Origin: Mesostigma viride
Lineage: Eukaryota > Streptophyta > Mesostigmatophyceae > Mesostigmatales > Mesostigmataceae
Length of the DNA: 35,870 nt
Reading direction: 5' to 3'
Assembly (NCBI GenBank): GCA_009746045.1
Contig: RPFO01000476.1
Span: 1 to 35,870, forward strand
Of this stretch, positions 1 to 9,800 are shown in pieces. The translations under genes were made by a program, and so were the position numbers. A model generated the notes under the pieces. It saw nothing but the letters and a program-made list of their open reading frames with translations, was not told the DNA's origin and ran no database searches. Each line of letters begins with the position of its first letter. Positions within the stretch are counted from its first letter, which is position 1.

Positions 1-337
1 GTAATGCTGGAACAGCACGTTTTGTCTGCCCACCCGGCAGATAATTAGGCTTATAGGTTTCAGCCCACCAGGAGCATCTGAACAGGGGGCCACGTATTTC
101 GGGCGACTGGCGCGTTTTCCCGTGCGTCAGGTTTACAAGTCCCAGTCGCCAGGCGTCTGACAGTGCGAATCTGACCACATCTTTCTCGCGACTGACGCCT
201 TTTCCCACGTGTGGGCGGTTCCGCTTTTCCCACGTGCGTTTCAGCCCCTGTCCTGCCACATACCACTACAGCAATTTCGGGAGATTCGACTCGCGGGTAC
301 TACACTCAACCGTACGAATCGAATATTCACTAGAGCC
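1..337. other. Non-coding left flank with short CACGTG-type repeats
   Basis: No convincing gene is visible; the open frames here are short and of low-quality composition. Three degenerate direct repeats occur near 103-127, 188-211 and 215-238. They share a GCGACTG(A/G)CGC or similar start followed by TTTTCCC(A)CGTG. Two contain the palindrome CACGTG. Whether this is viral intergenic DNA or host flank cannot be decided from the sequence. Confidence 0.5.
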
Positions 338-367
338 GGTCAACTGTACCGGAAGGCGCGACGCTCC

Positions 368-388
368 GTTAACTCGTCGTCTGTCCCA
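368..388 (+). repeat. Left core terminal inverted repeat
   Basis: A 21-bp sequence that is a perfect reverse complement of 2077-2097. It forms the conserved core of the left end of the candidate transposable element. Confidence 0.75.
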
Positions 389-416
389 ACTCAGTCCTCA
401 AAAGAGGACTGAGTTG
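387..416. repeat. Perfect hairpin, 13-bp arms, AAAA loop
   Basis: Arms at 387-399 and 404-416 are perfectly complementary (core CTCAGTCCTC / GAGGACTGAG), with a 4-base loop at 400-403. Related copies lie at 736-754 and 2027-2066, so this is a subterminal motif of the 338-2136 element rather than an isolated terminator. Confidence 0.8.
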
Positions 417-735
417 ACCTTTTTCAACCGGGTGTAGCGACTAGGTGGCGGGTCCATCCCAAATGTTTGATGTGGATCGAGGGTGTATTTGATGTCAATT
501 TGCAGGAAAAAATGCTGAGTTAGTGAAAACTTGACCCAAACACCTGGAAATTACTCGGACATATGACACCCTCGGCGAATTTGCATTTTTCGGGATAAGA
601 GCGAGTGGGGAAAATTTAATCAAATCATGGTGCACGTTAGAAAAATATAGGCATGTAAACAATATAGTTCTTGAAACGTGGCAAAAAACTGGGCTCAATT
701 TGGCCACTGCCACTGCCTGAAACAATTAAAAAACT

Positions 736-754
736 CTCAGTCCTCAGGAGAGGA
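736..754. repeat. Internal degenerate copy of the CTCAGTCCTC hairpin
   Basis: CTCAGTCCTC, an AGGA loop and GAGGA with a shortened right arm. It matches the loop and left arm of the hairpin at 2027-2050 and lies inside the candidate element. Confidence 0.6.
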
Positions 755-2026
755 ATGGGGCTTTTGCTAACTTTGCTAGCATGTAAGTGCGGTCATACTA
801 CACACCACCGTGGCCACCAACCATGCCAATAAACTCATTTCCCTTCTAGCATAACAGGAAAACATACTTGCATCATCATGCTGCAGTTGTATCATACCTT
901 ATCATGTAGTGAGAGCCTATGCATGCACGTAGGGAATGGGCTTGGATACCTACCAACAAAGGGTTATGTTATAAGTGTCAACCACCAATATAATGGGTAG
1001 GTTAAGCATCTTTCCATTGTTTCTAACAACAATAGATATGGCTATAACTGTTTTGCCTTGCCATGATGTGACCAACATAGTTGCTGGCACATGATGGCAG
1101 TGGTTTGTCACCAAGACTTTTCACTCACCCGTATAAGCTTGAAAGCACCCTTGACGCAGGCTGTGGCCACACAATCATGCAGTATGAACGTAGCAAAAGA
1201 ATAACTAACATCTATGAAGGTGTTTAAACCTGCACAGCTCCTAAAACCCTGCACAACTACACTGGGTTAAGGCAAATGCCTGCTAACAACATCTGAAAAG
1301 GGGGTTTTAGAGAGGGGCAGGCAACGGTCAAGAAAGAGCATCAAGACTTGAACCTGACAACGCCTGGTAAGCTTAAACTCATGTAAGAACATCAAGAAAC
1401 GAAGAGGCAACGATAATCCGACTTTACCTGGCACGGCTGGCGTTACCTTGGCCCAGGCGGTGCCCGCAAAAGTGGCACTTTGCGGCACATAGACCATGAC
1501 GTGACAGAGTGGTCGAAATCATCAAATCTATACTGCCACTCAATTTATTCTAATACAATACATGTTACAATGTAGAAAGAAACCTATCAGCCATTGAAAT
1601 TGCGCCGGAAAGCAAGCGCAGTCATCAATTCCGTCGACCTGCCTTATCGCAGTTTTTTTCCAGCAAGAACAGTGCCGACACCGGGTAAATCGCTTCCCTG
1701 CGAGCTAAAAATTAGGATTTATCATCTATAGGACATATAAAATCTATTTCCTGAGTTTGGACAGCTAAATCGTCCGCAAACGTAAACTGCATGCATGGGC
1801 GCGAGCCGCCATGGCTAGGTCGTGCACTTCCGGAACTCGCGTTTCACGTGGAAAAGTACCCTTACCACCTGTACTTTGACCGTACATTTAGCGGCTCATA
1901 CCAAATCCAAAAAAATCCCAAAAATATGTCCAAGAAAGATCTTTTCACGTAGTATTTGAATAAATTTTGAGAGAATTTTTTTGTCAAACATTCTGACCGG
2001 GGCGAATTTTGTACAGAACCTCAAAA

Positions 2027-2066
2027 CTCGGTCCTCAGGAGAGGACTGAGAAAAACTCAGTCCTCT
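2027..2066. repeat. Right subterminal hairpin plus half copy
   Basis: CTCGGTCCTC (2027-2036), AGGA loop, then GAGGACTGAG (2041-2050) form a 10-bp stem with one G-T type mismatch. A second left arm, CTCAGTCCTCT, follows at 2056-2066. This mirrors the hairpin inside the left end of the element. Confidence 0.7.
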
Positions 2067-2076
2067 CCAGAGGTAG

Positions 2077-2097
2077 TGGGACAGACGACGAGTTAAC
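2077..2097 (-). repeat. Right core terminal inverted repeat
   Basis: Perfect reverse complement of 368-388, forming the right end of the candidate element. Confidence 0.75.
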
Positions 2098-2303
2098 TTA
2101 TAGTAGCGCCTGATATTATTTAATTATACAGTGACCCCTAAATGTAGGCCAAAGCGTGGGTTAAATTGAGGATGCATTGTGGCGAAACGCCTGTCATCCG
2201 CCCACGCCTCCCAAAAACGTTGGAGTTGGGTAGAAAGCCGCAAGGAGGAAGCAATCCCTTGCACCCGACCGTGGGAAGTCGCCTGTATCATTGCCAGCCA
2301 GCC

Positions 2304-3093
2304 ATGGCTTATGTTGAGAGACCAGCCACCCTTCAGGTCCTTTCCGACGATGGGGTGCTTTTATTAGAAATCACCATTCCGCCTGGAATGCGCGAATCGG
2401 ACGTGTTAGCTGATGAAAGGATGATGATGGTGTTTAAACTTCAGGCGCTTGAAGACATTGTCACCCCAGATCACATCTCTGTTTTACTGCCAATCATCAG
2501 AATGGACAGAGCACAGACATTCGCCGGATTCGGGGTCGAGCCCCCCGTTATCAACGAGGCAGATGAATATGCCACCACCCTGCTCTTTCCTCTGATTGAT
2601 GAGCCCTCCAGTGTGGTGAGGCAGTGGCTCCTGGGTATGGTGTGCAATTTTGTACCACCCAGCCAGTTTGTTTCTTCCTTCTCCGCTTTTCTAGAGGAAG
2701 AGTTTGTAACCCACGCTTCGGAGGAGATGACGGAGGCAAGATGCCCTTTCTTCATTTCCAACGGGTCGCTCATTCTGAGCCCCGCGTGCCGTCAGAAGTC
2801 GGACGAGCTCTGGGGGAGTTTTATGGCCCCCAGGCTATTCGTGGGATATTGCCAACAGGGCGTGCTCTTGGTGTAGGCAGGTGGAGCCTGGAGTCAGGCT
2901 CACCAAGTGTGCAGGGTGCCTGTCTGTCAGGTACTGCAGCAAGGATTGCCAGTCACAGGATTGGCACTTGCACCGCACCATCTGCCAGATGGTGGCTGGG
3001 TATAGGGGGCACACCAGGGAGCAGTGGGTTGACCTGGTGAGGACCAACCTCAACGCCTATTTCCTGATGCGAGACTACATGAGGGTCCAGTAA
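2304..3093 (+). CDS. MYND-type zinc-finger protein (frame broken near 2827-2831)
   Basis: The N-terminal part, from ATG 2304 (MAYVERPATL...), is about 175 residues of unrecognised sequence. The C-terminal part carries a complete MYND finger in another frame: C-S-W-C starting near 2863, then C-A-G-C, Y-C-S-K-D-C, then H and C (HRTIC). The MYND pattern C-x2-C-xn-C-x2-C-x4-YC-x3-C-x7-H-x3-C is fully present. The frame change falls in or near a five-C run at 2827-2831, and the finger's first cysteine pair lies upstream of the only possible separate start (a GTG at 2881), so I treat it as one gene. MYND domains mediate protein-protein contacts, often in transcription control, and occur in several giant virus proteins. 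The earlier in-frame ATG at 2166 would add 46 residues of poor-quality sequence, so 2304 is preferred. Confidence 0.7.
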
Positions 3094-3526
3094 GGTTGGT
3101 AATCTGTCAACTTTCTAATGCATTCCTGCTTACTGCGACCTTGAAGCGTGTCCATTGGAATGCTAGTCACTCACGCATCTATGGTCTATCGCGCCTGTTC
3201 CTGTTTTGCTGCGGTTGCAGACCACGCGACCCCACCCGCACCGTGCCGACATTGCACGCTGGATGCGGAAGGTTCGCGCTTGGGTGAAGGTGTGTTAGCA
3301 CGCGTGCAGTACACTGCTACTCCCGTGCCACACTTGTTGTTTATGATACAGTATTGCTTTTCACGAATGAACTCGAGTATGACAACGTGTGTTATGAAAA
3401 CCTGTTTTTATTAGTATTTTAAGTAATGAATAAAACTCCACTCCAGCGGTGTTGATTATGAATGCAGCCTATTCACGTGGCAAGCGCGCTTGTCCACATG
3501 AGCGATTTCCTTGTGACTCGGTTTGT
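3094..3526. other. Intergenic region between convergent genes, with polyadenylation-like signals
   Basis: No supported gene. It separates the 3' ends of the MYND gene (+) and MCP1 (-). An AATAAA lies at 3429-3434 on the plus strand and one on the minus strand at 3407-3412 (TTTATT on plus), consistent with eukaryotic-type transcript ends for both genes. Confidence 0.5.
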
Positions 3527-4885
3527 TTAAGATGCGAACCGCAGCCCGCCCATGCCATTAGTGATCTTGAGAACATTGAACGACCGCGCGTAGATGGTGA
3601 TGATACCCTTGGGCAGAGTGGTGCTCATCCCCTTCAGCACCAGCTTGACGGTATCTAAACGAGAGAAGTTGATGGTGCCAGTGGGCTTCCAGTCCTCTGG
3701 CTTGAGACCGAACGGGATGACGTAGACGTGCTTGTCCCTGGGAATGCGCGTGTGGGTCTGCAGGGGCAGCAGGTAAGAAAAGTAGACAGGGTCGCGCCCC
3801 TCCCCAAACACCTGCTGGGAGTTGAGCGTCAGGTTAGCGGTGGTGAAAAGGTGGCCACCGGGGTTATTCTTGTTGGTAAAGTTCCAAACTGCCTGGGTGG
3901 GGTCATTTGAGGTGGCCGGGTCGGTCAAGCGGTTATCAGCCTTGTAGAAGAAGATGAGCTCCTTGATGGGATGGGAGAACGGCAGGGTGATGGTTTCCAG
4001 GTCAGTGTTCTCAACAAAGTGATCGTATTGCTGCGTCGCTGTGATGAGGTACTCGTGCGCGTTGGTGGCAAATTGCCGCCTCTCAAAATCGTCCAGATAA
4101 ACGTAGCGCAGGACCAGGCGCATCTTGCTGATGTCCTCAAAACGGTTCACCATGTCCGTTCGGTAGGTGGGGTCCGTGGTAGCGATAGAGTTCCACAGCT
4201 TAGGGAGAGCCGCCAGGGAGGTGCCAGGGTACTTGGGCCCACCCGCCATGTGCGTGAAAATTTCATCCTTGGTAGCCACCTGGATGCGGATGCGGGCGTC
4301 GTGGTACTGCAACGCGATGATAGGGAGCGCCATGCCCTCCTCCACGCAGAACGAGAACTGCAGGGGGATGTAAATGTAGCTCGGGTAGACAGCAGTCTGG
4401 CCACCGCCAAACTTCCTCACCAAGCCACCGTGGCGCGTGGGGGCGGTCTCCACGTGGCTGGTGCTGGGGTCGCGCGTCAGCTGGTCCCACACGTGCATAA
4501 ACTCGCCGGTCATTTCCTCGATGGTGTAGCCACCGATGCGAAACTCCACCTTCTTGATGAGGATGCGCGCGATGTCATCATAAAACGGGTCAAAAAACGT
4601 CCACCAGGTCCTGCCATCGGCTGGGGGCGGATCCTTCCATTCCTTCAGTTTTGGCAGCTCGATGTAGACGTACGCCTTAGTGATAAGATCGCCGCTCTTG
4701 GGCAGCTGGAACTCCACCATACGGCCAAAACCCGGGATGCCGCTTGAAGGGACAACCTCGGTGTCGGCAAACGCAAAGTTGGTGTGGCGGGGATACATGC
4801 TCTTAAAAAAGGTGACCTCGGGGGAAACGGTTAACATGGCATCCTGGGGGCCCTTCGCGCGAAGAGACAGAACGGCGTGTGACAT
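3527..4885 (-). CDS. Major capsid protein paralogue 1 (double jelly roll)
   Basis: An intact 452-residue protein of the Nucleocytoviricota MCP family, which assembles into trimeric capsomers of the icosahedral shell. The N-terminus has the family signature (L-x-AKG-x-QD, then TFFKSMYPRHTNF near residues 25-40). GDLITK follows near 65, and GGYTIEEMTGEFMHVWDQL near 118-136. The IPLQFSF...ALPIIALQYHD block is near 170-195, and YLDDFERRQFA...HEYLI near 265-285. The second jelly-roll signature (NLTLNSQ...GEGRDPVYFSYLLP) and the C-terminal FNVLKI-x-NGMGG complete it. It is the shortest of the four MCPs here and lies 42 bp downstream of MCP2 on the same strand, with its own promoter-like module. No frame breaks. 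Confidence 0.95.
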   Translation of the reverse strand: MSHAVLSLRAKGPQDAMLTVSPEVTFFKSMYPRHTNFAFADTEVVPSSGIPGFGRMVEFQLPKSGDLITKAYVYIELPKLKEWKDPPPADGRTWWTFFDPFYDDIARILIKKVEFRIGGYTIEEMTGEFMHVWDQLTRDPSTSHVETAPTRHGGLVRKFGGGQTAVYPSYIYIPLQFSFCVEEGMALPIIALQYHDARIRIQVATKDEIFTHMAGGPKYPGTSLAALPKLWNSIATTDPTYRTDMVNRFEDISKMRLVLRYVYLDDFERRQFATNAHEYLITATQQYDHFVENTDLETITLPFSHPIKELIFFYKADNRLTDPATSNDPTQAVWNFTNKNNPGGHLFTTANLTLNSQQVFGEGRDPVYFSYLLPLQTHTRIPRDKHVYVIPFGLKPEDWKPTGTINFSRLDTVKLVLKGMSTTLPKGIITIYARSFNVLKITNGMGGLRFAS

Positions 4886-4927
4886 CCTGGTGGTATATAT
4901 AGCACTCTAGATTTATTTTTTTTGCGC
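4886..4927 (-). promoter_or_regulatory. MCP1 upstream module: A8, TCTAGA, TATATATA
   Basis: Read on the minus strand, the 42-bp spacer before the MCP1 ATG holds a run of eight A (4916-4923), TCTAGA (4906-4911) and TATATATA (4894-4901), about 8 bp before the start. The MCP2 spacer holds the same elements in the same order and nearly the same spacing. Likely a late promoter; function is inferred. Confidence 0.65.
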
Positions 4928-6754
4928 TTATGAAGCGAACCGCTTGCCCCCCATGCCCTGTGCAATCTTTAGCACATTGAAAGATGTGACGTAGACATCG
5001 ATCGTACCTGCCGGGATGCCACCGGTCGACTTGCCGAGTCCCTTGAGGTTTAGCTTGACACTGTCCAGTCGGGACATGTTCACAGAGCCGGACGGCTTCC
5101 ACGACTCGGGCTCGAGTGCGAAGGGGATACAGTACACGTGACTGCCCTTCACGACACGGGTGTGGAACTCGCTGGGTAGCACGTAGGAGAAATAGATAGG
5201 ATCGCGCCCCTCGCCGTACATGTTTTGGGAATTGAGCGACAGGTTGGCGGTGGTGAACAGGTGGCCGTCACCAAACAAGCTGTTGTCATTCCAAAACTTC
5301 CAATAGCCGTTGTAAGAAAAGTCGGCGTCGGCACGGTACTTGGTGTTGATGAATGACAGGTCGGCGGGCTTGAACCAGAACAGGAGCTCCTTGACTGGGT
5401 GGTTGAACTTGAGGTCCATGCTCACCTCGTTTTCCCCGCTCACGTGCTGCTGGTAGCGCTGGACCTCGGTGATGAGGTACTCGTGCGAGTTGAGGGCGAA
5501 CTGTCGGCGCTCGAAGTCGTCCAGGTAGATGTAGCGCACCAGCAGCTTGCACGCAAAACTCGGTGGTTCCTTGATCCACCTCCCGCGTGGCTCGGTCTCA
5601 GCGATGTTATTTGCGGTGGGGGCAAGGTAATCACCCGCATTGGCCGGTGTGGGCGCGTTGACGCTTTCGGGGATGAGGCCGGGATTCAGGGACCCCTTGC
5701 CGATGCTCATAGTGTAGATCATGTCGTGTTCCGATCTCCATCTCAAGGTGAAGCCGACCAGCCTCTTTTTAGCAGTTCCCACGGCACCAGATGGCGTTTC
5801 CGTTAGCCACTCACTGACGTACATCTGCTTTTGGGCAATGTTGGCATCCGCTGGTACAACACCACCAGTAGCATAATCAGGGAAGGTGTATCCCTCTTGA
5901 GAGAGGCGCCTCACATACGAGCCGTCCGACCAGTCATCGTTGTCAGGTCTGGAGTAAGTTTTGGTTTTAACGTTGTAAGTAATCAAATTTACATCAACGT
6001 ACGCATCAAGATATTGGAAAATCTCAAGAGCCTTTGCGATTCGCTCGCTGTTTTCGTTGTAGCTGGAACCGGAGTAATCGACAGCTGGCTCGATCACGGA
6101 AGGCGCGGCGGTCTGGTCGGGGGTGTACCCGGGCCAGTACCTGGTGAAGATGTCCGCGGCCGTGTTGAACTGGATCTTAACGATCACGTCGTGGTACTGG
6201 AGGGCGATGATGGGCAGAGCCAGGCCAGGGTCCCTGCAGAAGGTGAACTCCAACGGGATGTAAATGTGCTGCGCCCGATCGGCGCGGTCGTACTCTACAA
6301 CCCTACCCAACTCGTCAATCTTCACGCTGCCACCGTGAGACACTGGCATGTTGTCCACGCTGCTTTCGTACCCCTTCTTGCTCATGATGTCGTTCACGTG
6401 CAAGAAATCGCCCGTGATCTTTTCGATGGAGTACCCGCCCACCACCAACTCCACGTGGTCGATCAGGATCCTGCCAAAGTCTTTCGCGAACGGCGCGTAC
6501 GATGCCACGAAGAAAGGGGACATCTCGATGTACGCCATGACCTTTGTGATCAGATCGCCCGATCGGGGCAGCTTGAACTCTACAGATTGGCCGTAATCCA
6601 CGATGCCGGCGGATTGCGTGACCTCCGAATCTTCCATCGCAAAGTTGGTGTGGCGCGGATAGACGGTCTTGAAGAAGGTGACCTCCGGATCGACGATCAG
6701 CGAGACGTCTTGCGTCCCCTTAGCGCGAAGGGCCATGATGCTGTGACTTCCCAT
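4928..6754 (-). CDS. Major capsid protein paralogue 2 (double jelly roll, with long insertion)
   Basis: An intact 608-residue MCP, about 150 residues longer than MCP1. The N-terminal signature (LRAKGTQDVSL, TFFKTVYPRHTNFAM), SGDLITK, GGYSIEKITGDFLHV, IPLEFTFCRDPGLALPIIALQYHD, YLDDFERRQFALNSHEYLI, LSLNSQNMYGEGRDPIYFSY and the terminal GMGGKRFAS are all present. The extra length lies between the first jelly-roll end (near residue 200) and YLDDFERRQ (near 410), where surface loops of NCLDV capsomers usually vary. It contains many Tyr, Ser and Pro residues and may form the exposed tower. ATG 6754 is preferred; Met7 (MALRAKG) is an alternative start that would match MCP3. Same-strand neighbours suggest late co-expression with MCP1. 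Confidence 0.95.
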   Translation of the reverse strand: MGSHSIMALRAKGTQDVSLIVDPEVTFFKTVYPRHTNFAMEDSEVTQSAGIVDYGQSVEFKLPRSGDLITKVMAYIEMSPFFVASYAPFAKDFGRILIDHVELVVGGYSIEKITGDFLHVNDIMSKKGYESSVDNMPVSHGGSVKIDELGRVVEYDRADRAQHIYIPLEFTFCRDPGLALPIIALQYHDVIVKIQFNTAADIFTRYWPGYTPDQTAAPSVIEPAVDYSGSSYNENSERIAKALEIFQYLDAYVDVNLITYNVKTKTYSRPDNDDWSDGSYVRRLSQEGYTFPDYATGGVVPADANIAQKQMYVSEWLTETPSGAVGTAKKRLVGFTLRWRSEHDMIYTMSIGKGSLNPGLIPESVNAPTPANAGDYLAPTANNIAETEPRGRWIKEPPSFACKLLVRYIYLDDFERRQFALNSHEYLITEVQRYQQHVSGENEVSMDLKFNHPVKELLFWFKPADLSFINTKYRADADFSYNGYWKFWNDNSLFGDGHLFTTANLSLNSQNMYGEGRDPIYFSYVLPSEFHTRVVKGSHVYCIPFALEPESWKPSGSVNMSRLDSVKLNLKGLGKSTGGIPAGTIDVYVTSFNVLKIAQGMGGKRFAS

Positions 6755-6804
6755 GTTGGATCGGGGTGTATATATATAGTTCTAGACATTTTTTTTGGAC
6801 GCGG
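6755..6804 (-). promoter_or_regulatory. MCP2 upstream module: A8, TCTAGA, TATATATATA
   Basis: On the minus strand the 50-bp spacer holds A8 (6790-6797), TCTAGA (6782-6787) and TATATATATA (6769-6778), 14 bp before the MCP2 ATG. It has the same architecture as the MCP1 spacer. Role as late promoter is inferred. Confidence 0.65.
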
Positions 6805-9800
6805 CTAGAAGGGCAGACTGCCGACGTAGTGAGTGGCGAGAACCTTTTGGTTACCCCTCGTTTCGCTCGCAGCGTATTGGAACTGGTTGGATTTTATATC
6901 CAGTACCAGGAGCCCGGGTGACCGTTTGGACCAGGAGCGTGCATACGTCAACCTGAAGGTTCCACTCACCACCTGCATCGAACCTACAGGCTGAAGGACG
7001 GTCACTTTGCCCGATTTGAAGTCATAATGCCGCAGACGCACATCATTGCTATCGAGACCCGATAAGGTCGATACGGAAGGAACAAACTTGACGGTGAACG
7101 ACTGTGAAAAGAGCGTGTCCAGCCTCCCGCCGGTGTCGGCATCAACGAAATCGATGTCAGAGAAGAATGGCGCCGGGGCGGGGATCACAATAGCGTGCGT
7201 TGAGATGGGGTATATCTCTGTCTCCGACACCCTGAACGCCATCCCACCATCTGTCGGAGCTAGAGTGAGTGTGCGGGTGGCAGTAGCGGGCGCGGCATAC
7301 CCAGTGCATGCCAAAGTGTGCGTCTTCTTGTCAGTAGACGACGACCACGATGATGCGGGTGCGGTCAGCTGGCCTCCGGTAGACACGCTCAACGATAGCT
7401 TTCCAGTCTGGAGAGTCACCGGCTTGGATGTGTAAATGATGAATGAAAAGGTGGATGGGAGCGAGGACGGATACGGCCCGATAAGCTTGTTGTCCGGAGT
7501 TTTAAAAGTGTAAGAATAAGAGAACACGCTCTCCGGCGTCGTGGACGTGTTGCCACTTTGGGCGGGGGCCGGATTAGTCGTGAATGAGATGCTGGTGGAC
7601 AGGTTGTAGTTAATGATAGTGCTGCTACCGATCCGTACGGTGTTTGCCGGAATCTTGATCTCCACAGCGCCACTTGACATTGACAGGTCTAGGGACGGGG
7701 CCAAAGCAAGGGCCTTTTGGTATATGTTGCCCATGTTGATGCGCAACATGGGCTGACCAACCACTCGTGTCATTGGCACGACAGACATTGGCACGTTGTT
7801 GAGCGTCCACGTCACCGGCACATTTCCCTCAGGCAGTTTCGTGATTTCAGTGCCGAATAAGATGTCCACCGTTGCAGTCAACTGTTGCCTACTGGTGGTA
7901 TAGTTCGTTTCATGCGCGGACCCGCTTACCCACGCTGTTGTGGGCACCTGGACTGTATCCCTAGCGACGCCACTCGTATCAACGAACTTCCATTCGATGG
8001 ATGTAACACTTGATGAGTAGTTGTTGAAGTACGCAGTTCCCGGTGATGCGGGTGCGGTAGGGACATTTGTGGACGTCAACAGTTGCCAGGTCAGCTCGAA
8101 CGCCCTCTCTATCGTGGTGCCAATCCTAAACAAGCCAGCTGGCAGAGATAACCGGATGGTGTTGGTAGCAGCGGCGGCGGTGGTGGCCAGGTCACCCAAG
8201 GGAAACCTGGCCGTCACGATCCCATTGTTGTCCGCTTGGAATGCACCCACCGATACGGTTGAGCTGTTACCGTTGTTTACAGTGTACGAGAAAGTCGTCG
8301 GCGTTCCCTTCTCGATGAGTGAGATGAAACCCGCGAGCGGTTCCGTCGATGCCAGGAACCGCAGCACAAGATCGATAGACTTTGTGCCAGTACTGGATGT
8401 CCATGGCGAAGTCCAATTGTACACGTCCAGCGCGGTCCATTCCGCGCCATACCGGGCCGCGCTTTTTGTTCCTACCTGCACGTTATTGGCCGAGTAGACA
8501 AAGTCGGCACTGTAAAGACAGGGGAGGTTGGCCAAAGTACCCGGTGCAGGCGTCGGCGTGGACGTGCCTCCACTATAAAAACGCCACAACCCAACGGCAG
8601 CTGAAGACCAAGGACGGTCTTCTCTGTTTACTTTCACCCTAAGCAACGGGATATCAATACGAATGTCCGTATCAACTGCACTCATGTCAATTTGCAAATC
8701 GCGAGCGTTTGTCCACAGGTTAGTTAGTGTTAATGACAACGTTGAGTTATTGGCGACAGCGGCGGCCTCATACGTTCTTTCTATGGTGCCGCTCGTAACT
8801 TTATATGTAATTTTATCGTTTGTCCCTGTAGACGCGTTTACAGACACTGGCAAATTACCAAAAACGATCTCTAGACTAACCGGTTGATTTGTATACAATG
8901 AAGACACTATCCTATCACTCATGTTTATTGGTGTCGTGCCAAAGCTTGTCGGAACAACAAGTGCGTTATTCTGTCCTCTGGGGATCGCAGCAAGTTGAGT
9001 CGAGCCAAGTTTCCATTTGACATCCGTAATTTGCCCAGGGGCCATATCTAGCAGGCTGGACCAAGCAAACAACACGGACCACTGTGATCGAAATCCCCCT
9101 GTAACCACGGCAGTCCCCACGCTGACAGTCATCGCCGGGAACTCCACGAACAAGTTATACCCACTGCCCTGTGAGCGCAGGTCCACTCCTCTACTCAGAG
9201 CAAGTGACCACAGCGTGTTACCTGCGCTATCTGTCGTCGGCACGCGCAACGTGTTAGAAGTGGAGCTAGAGGTGTAGCTCATGTCAGTCTGACACAAATC
9301 GACGGGGTCACTGCCAACGACTGATAAGTAAATTTTCGCCTTGGCGGATACATGTGTGCTGGAAACAGTTACTGGCGACGTTGGTGGAAACACAAACTCT
9401 AGAGTTAGCGACTTACCCCAATAATTGTGAACTGGGGTGATAGGTAGTACCCCCACACATTGCTAGACACATAGGCGGCGGGTGTCGATGACGCAGCATC
9501 GAAAATCCAGTTTACCGCGGTCAAAGTGCCACCCGTCGCCTGGTTGAAGCTTTGTAGGGAGAGCACGTCCATGCGAAAGACCCACTTGGCTTCAAAACGT
9601 GGATTGCCGCTAGTTGTACCTGTAAACGTCAGGCAATTAGCCGGCACCGTGACTGTAATCGTGGTGTCTCTACTCCTCATGTCCCAGCCCCCTAGCTTGT
9701 CTCTCACAAGTGTGAAAAGAGAGCCGAGGTCAATCCGCAGTCGTCGGCGTCCTTTGTCACGAGTGTCGTTTCGAAATTCTTAAGATCGAGGGTTCCACTG

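Larger units (their letters stand above)
338..2136. mobile_element. Candidate non-autonomous terminal-inverted-repeat element, about 1.8 kb
   Basis: The two ends are inverted copies of each other. A perfect 21-bp arm at 368-388 (starting GTTAACTCG, ending TGTCCCA) is repeated in reverse complement at 2077-2097. Similarity continues outward imperfectly through AGGCGC-n-AC to GGTCA(A)CTGTA, which sets the proposed outer limits at 338 and 2136. Just inside both arms lie hairpins built on CTCAGTCCTC. The interior has no plausible transposase or other protein. I could not identify a target-site duplication, so the exact ends and superfamily are unknown. It resembles a MITE-like element, which giant virus and algal genomes are known to carry. 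Confidence 0.55.

Noticed and set aside
1267-1497. Minus-strand 76-codon open frame in the left non-coding region
   Set aside because: Short, no domain, isolated inside a candidate transposable element, and without a plausible promoter.
3971-4747. Plus-strand open frame of 258 codons inside MCP1
   Set aside because: It is the antisense of an intact capsid gene. The Val/Arg/His-rich composition is typical of a reverse shadow and no domain is present.
5831-6808. Plus-strand open frame of 325 codons inside MCP2
   Set aside because: Antisense shadow of MCP2 with Val/His/Asp-rich composition and no recognisable domain.
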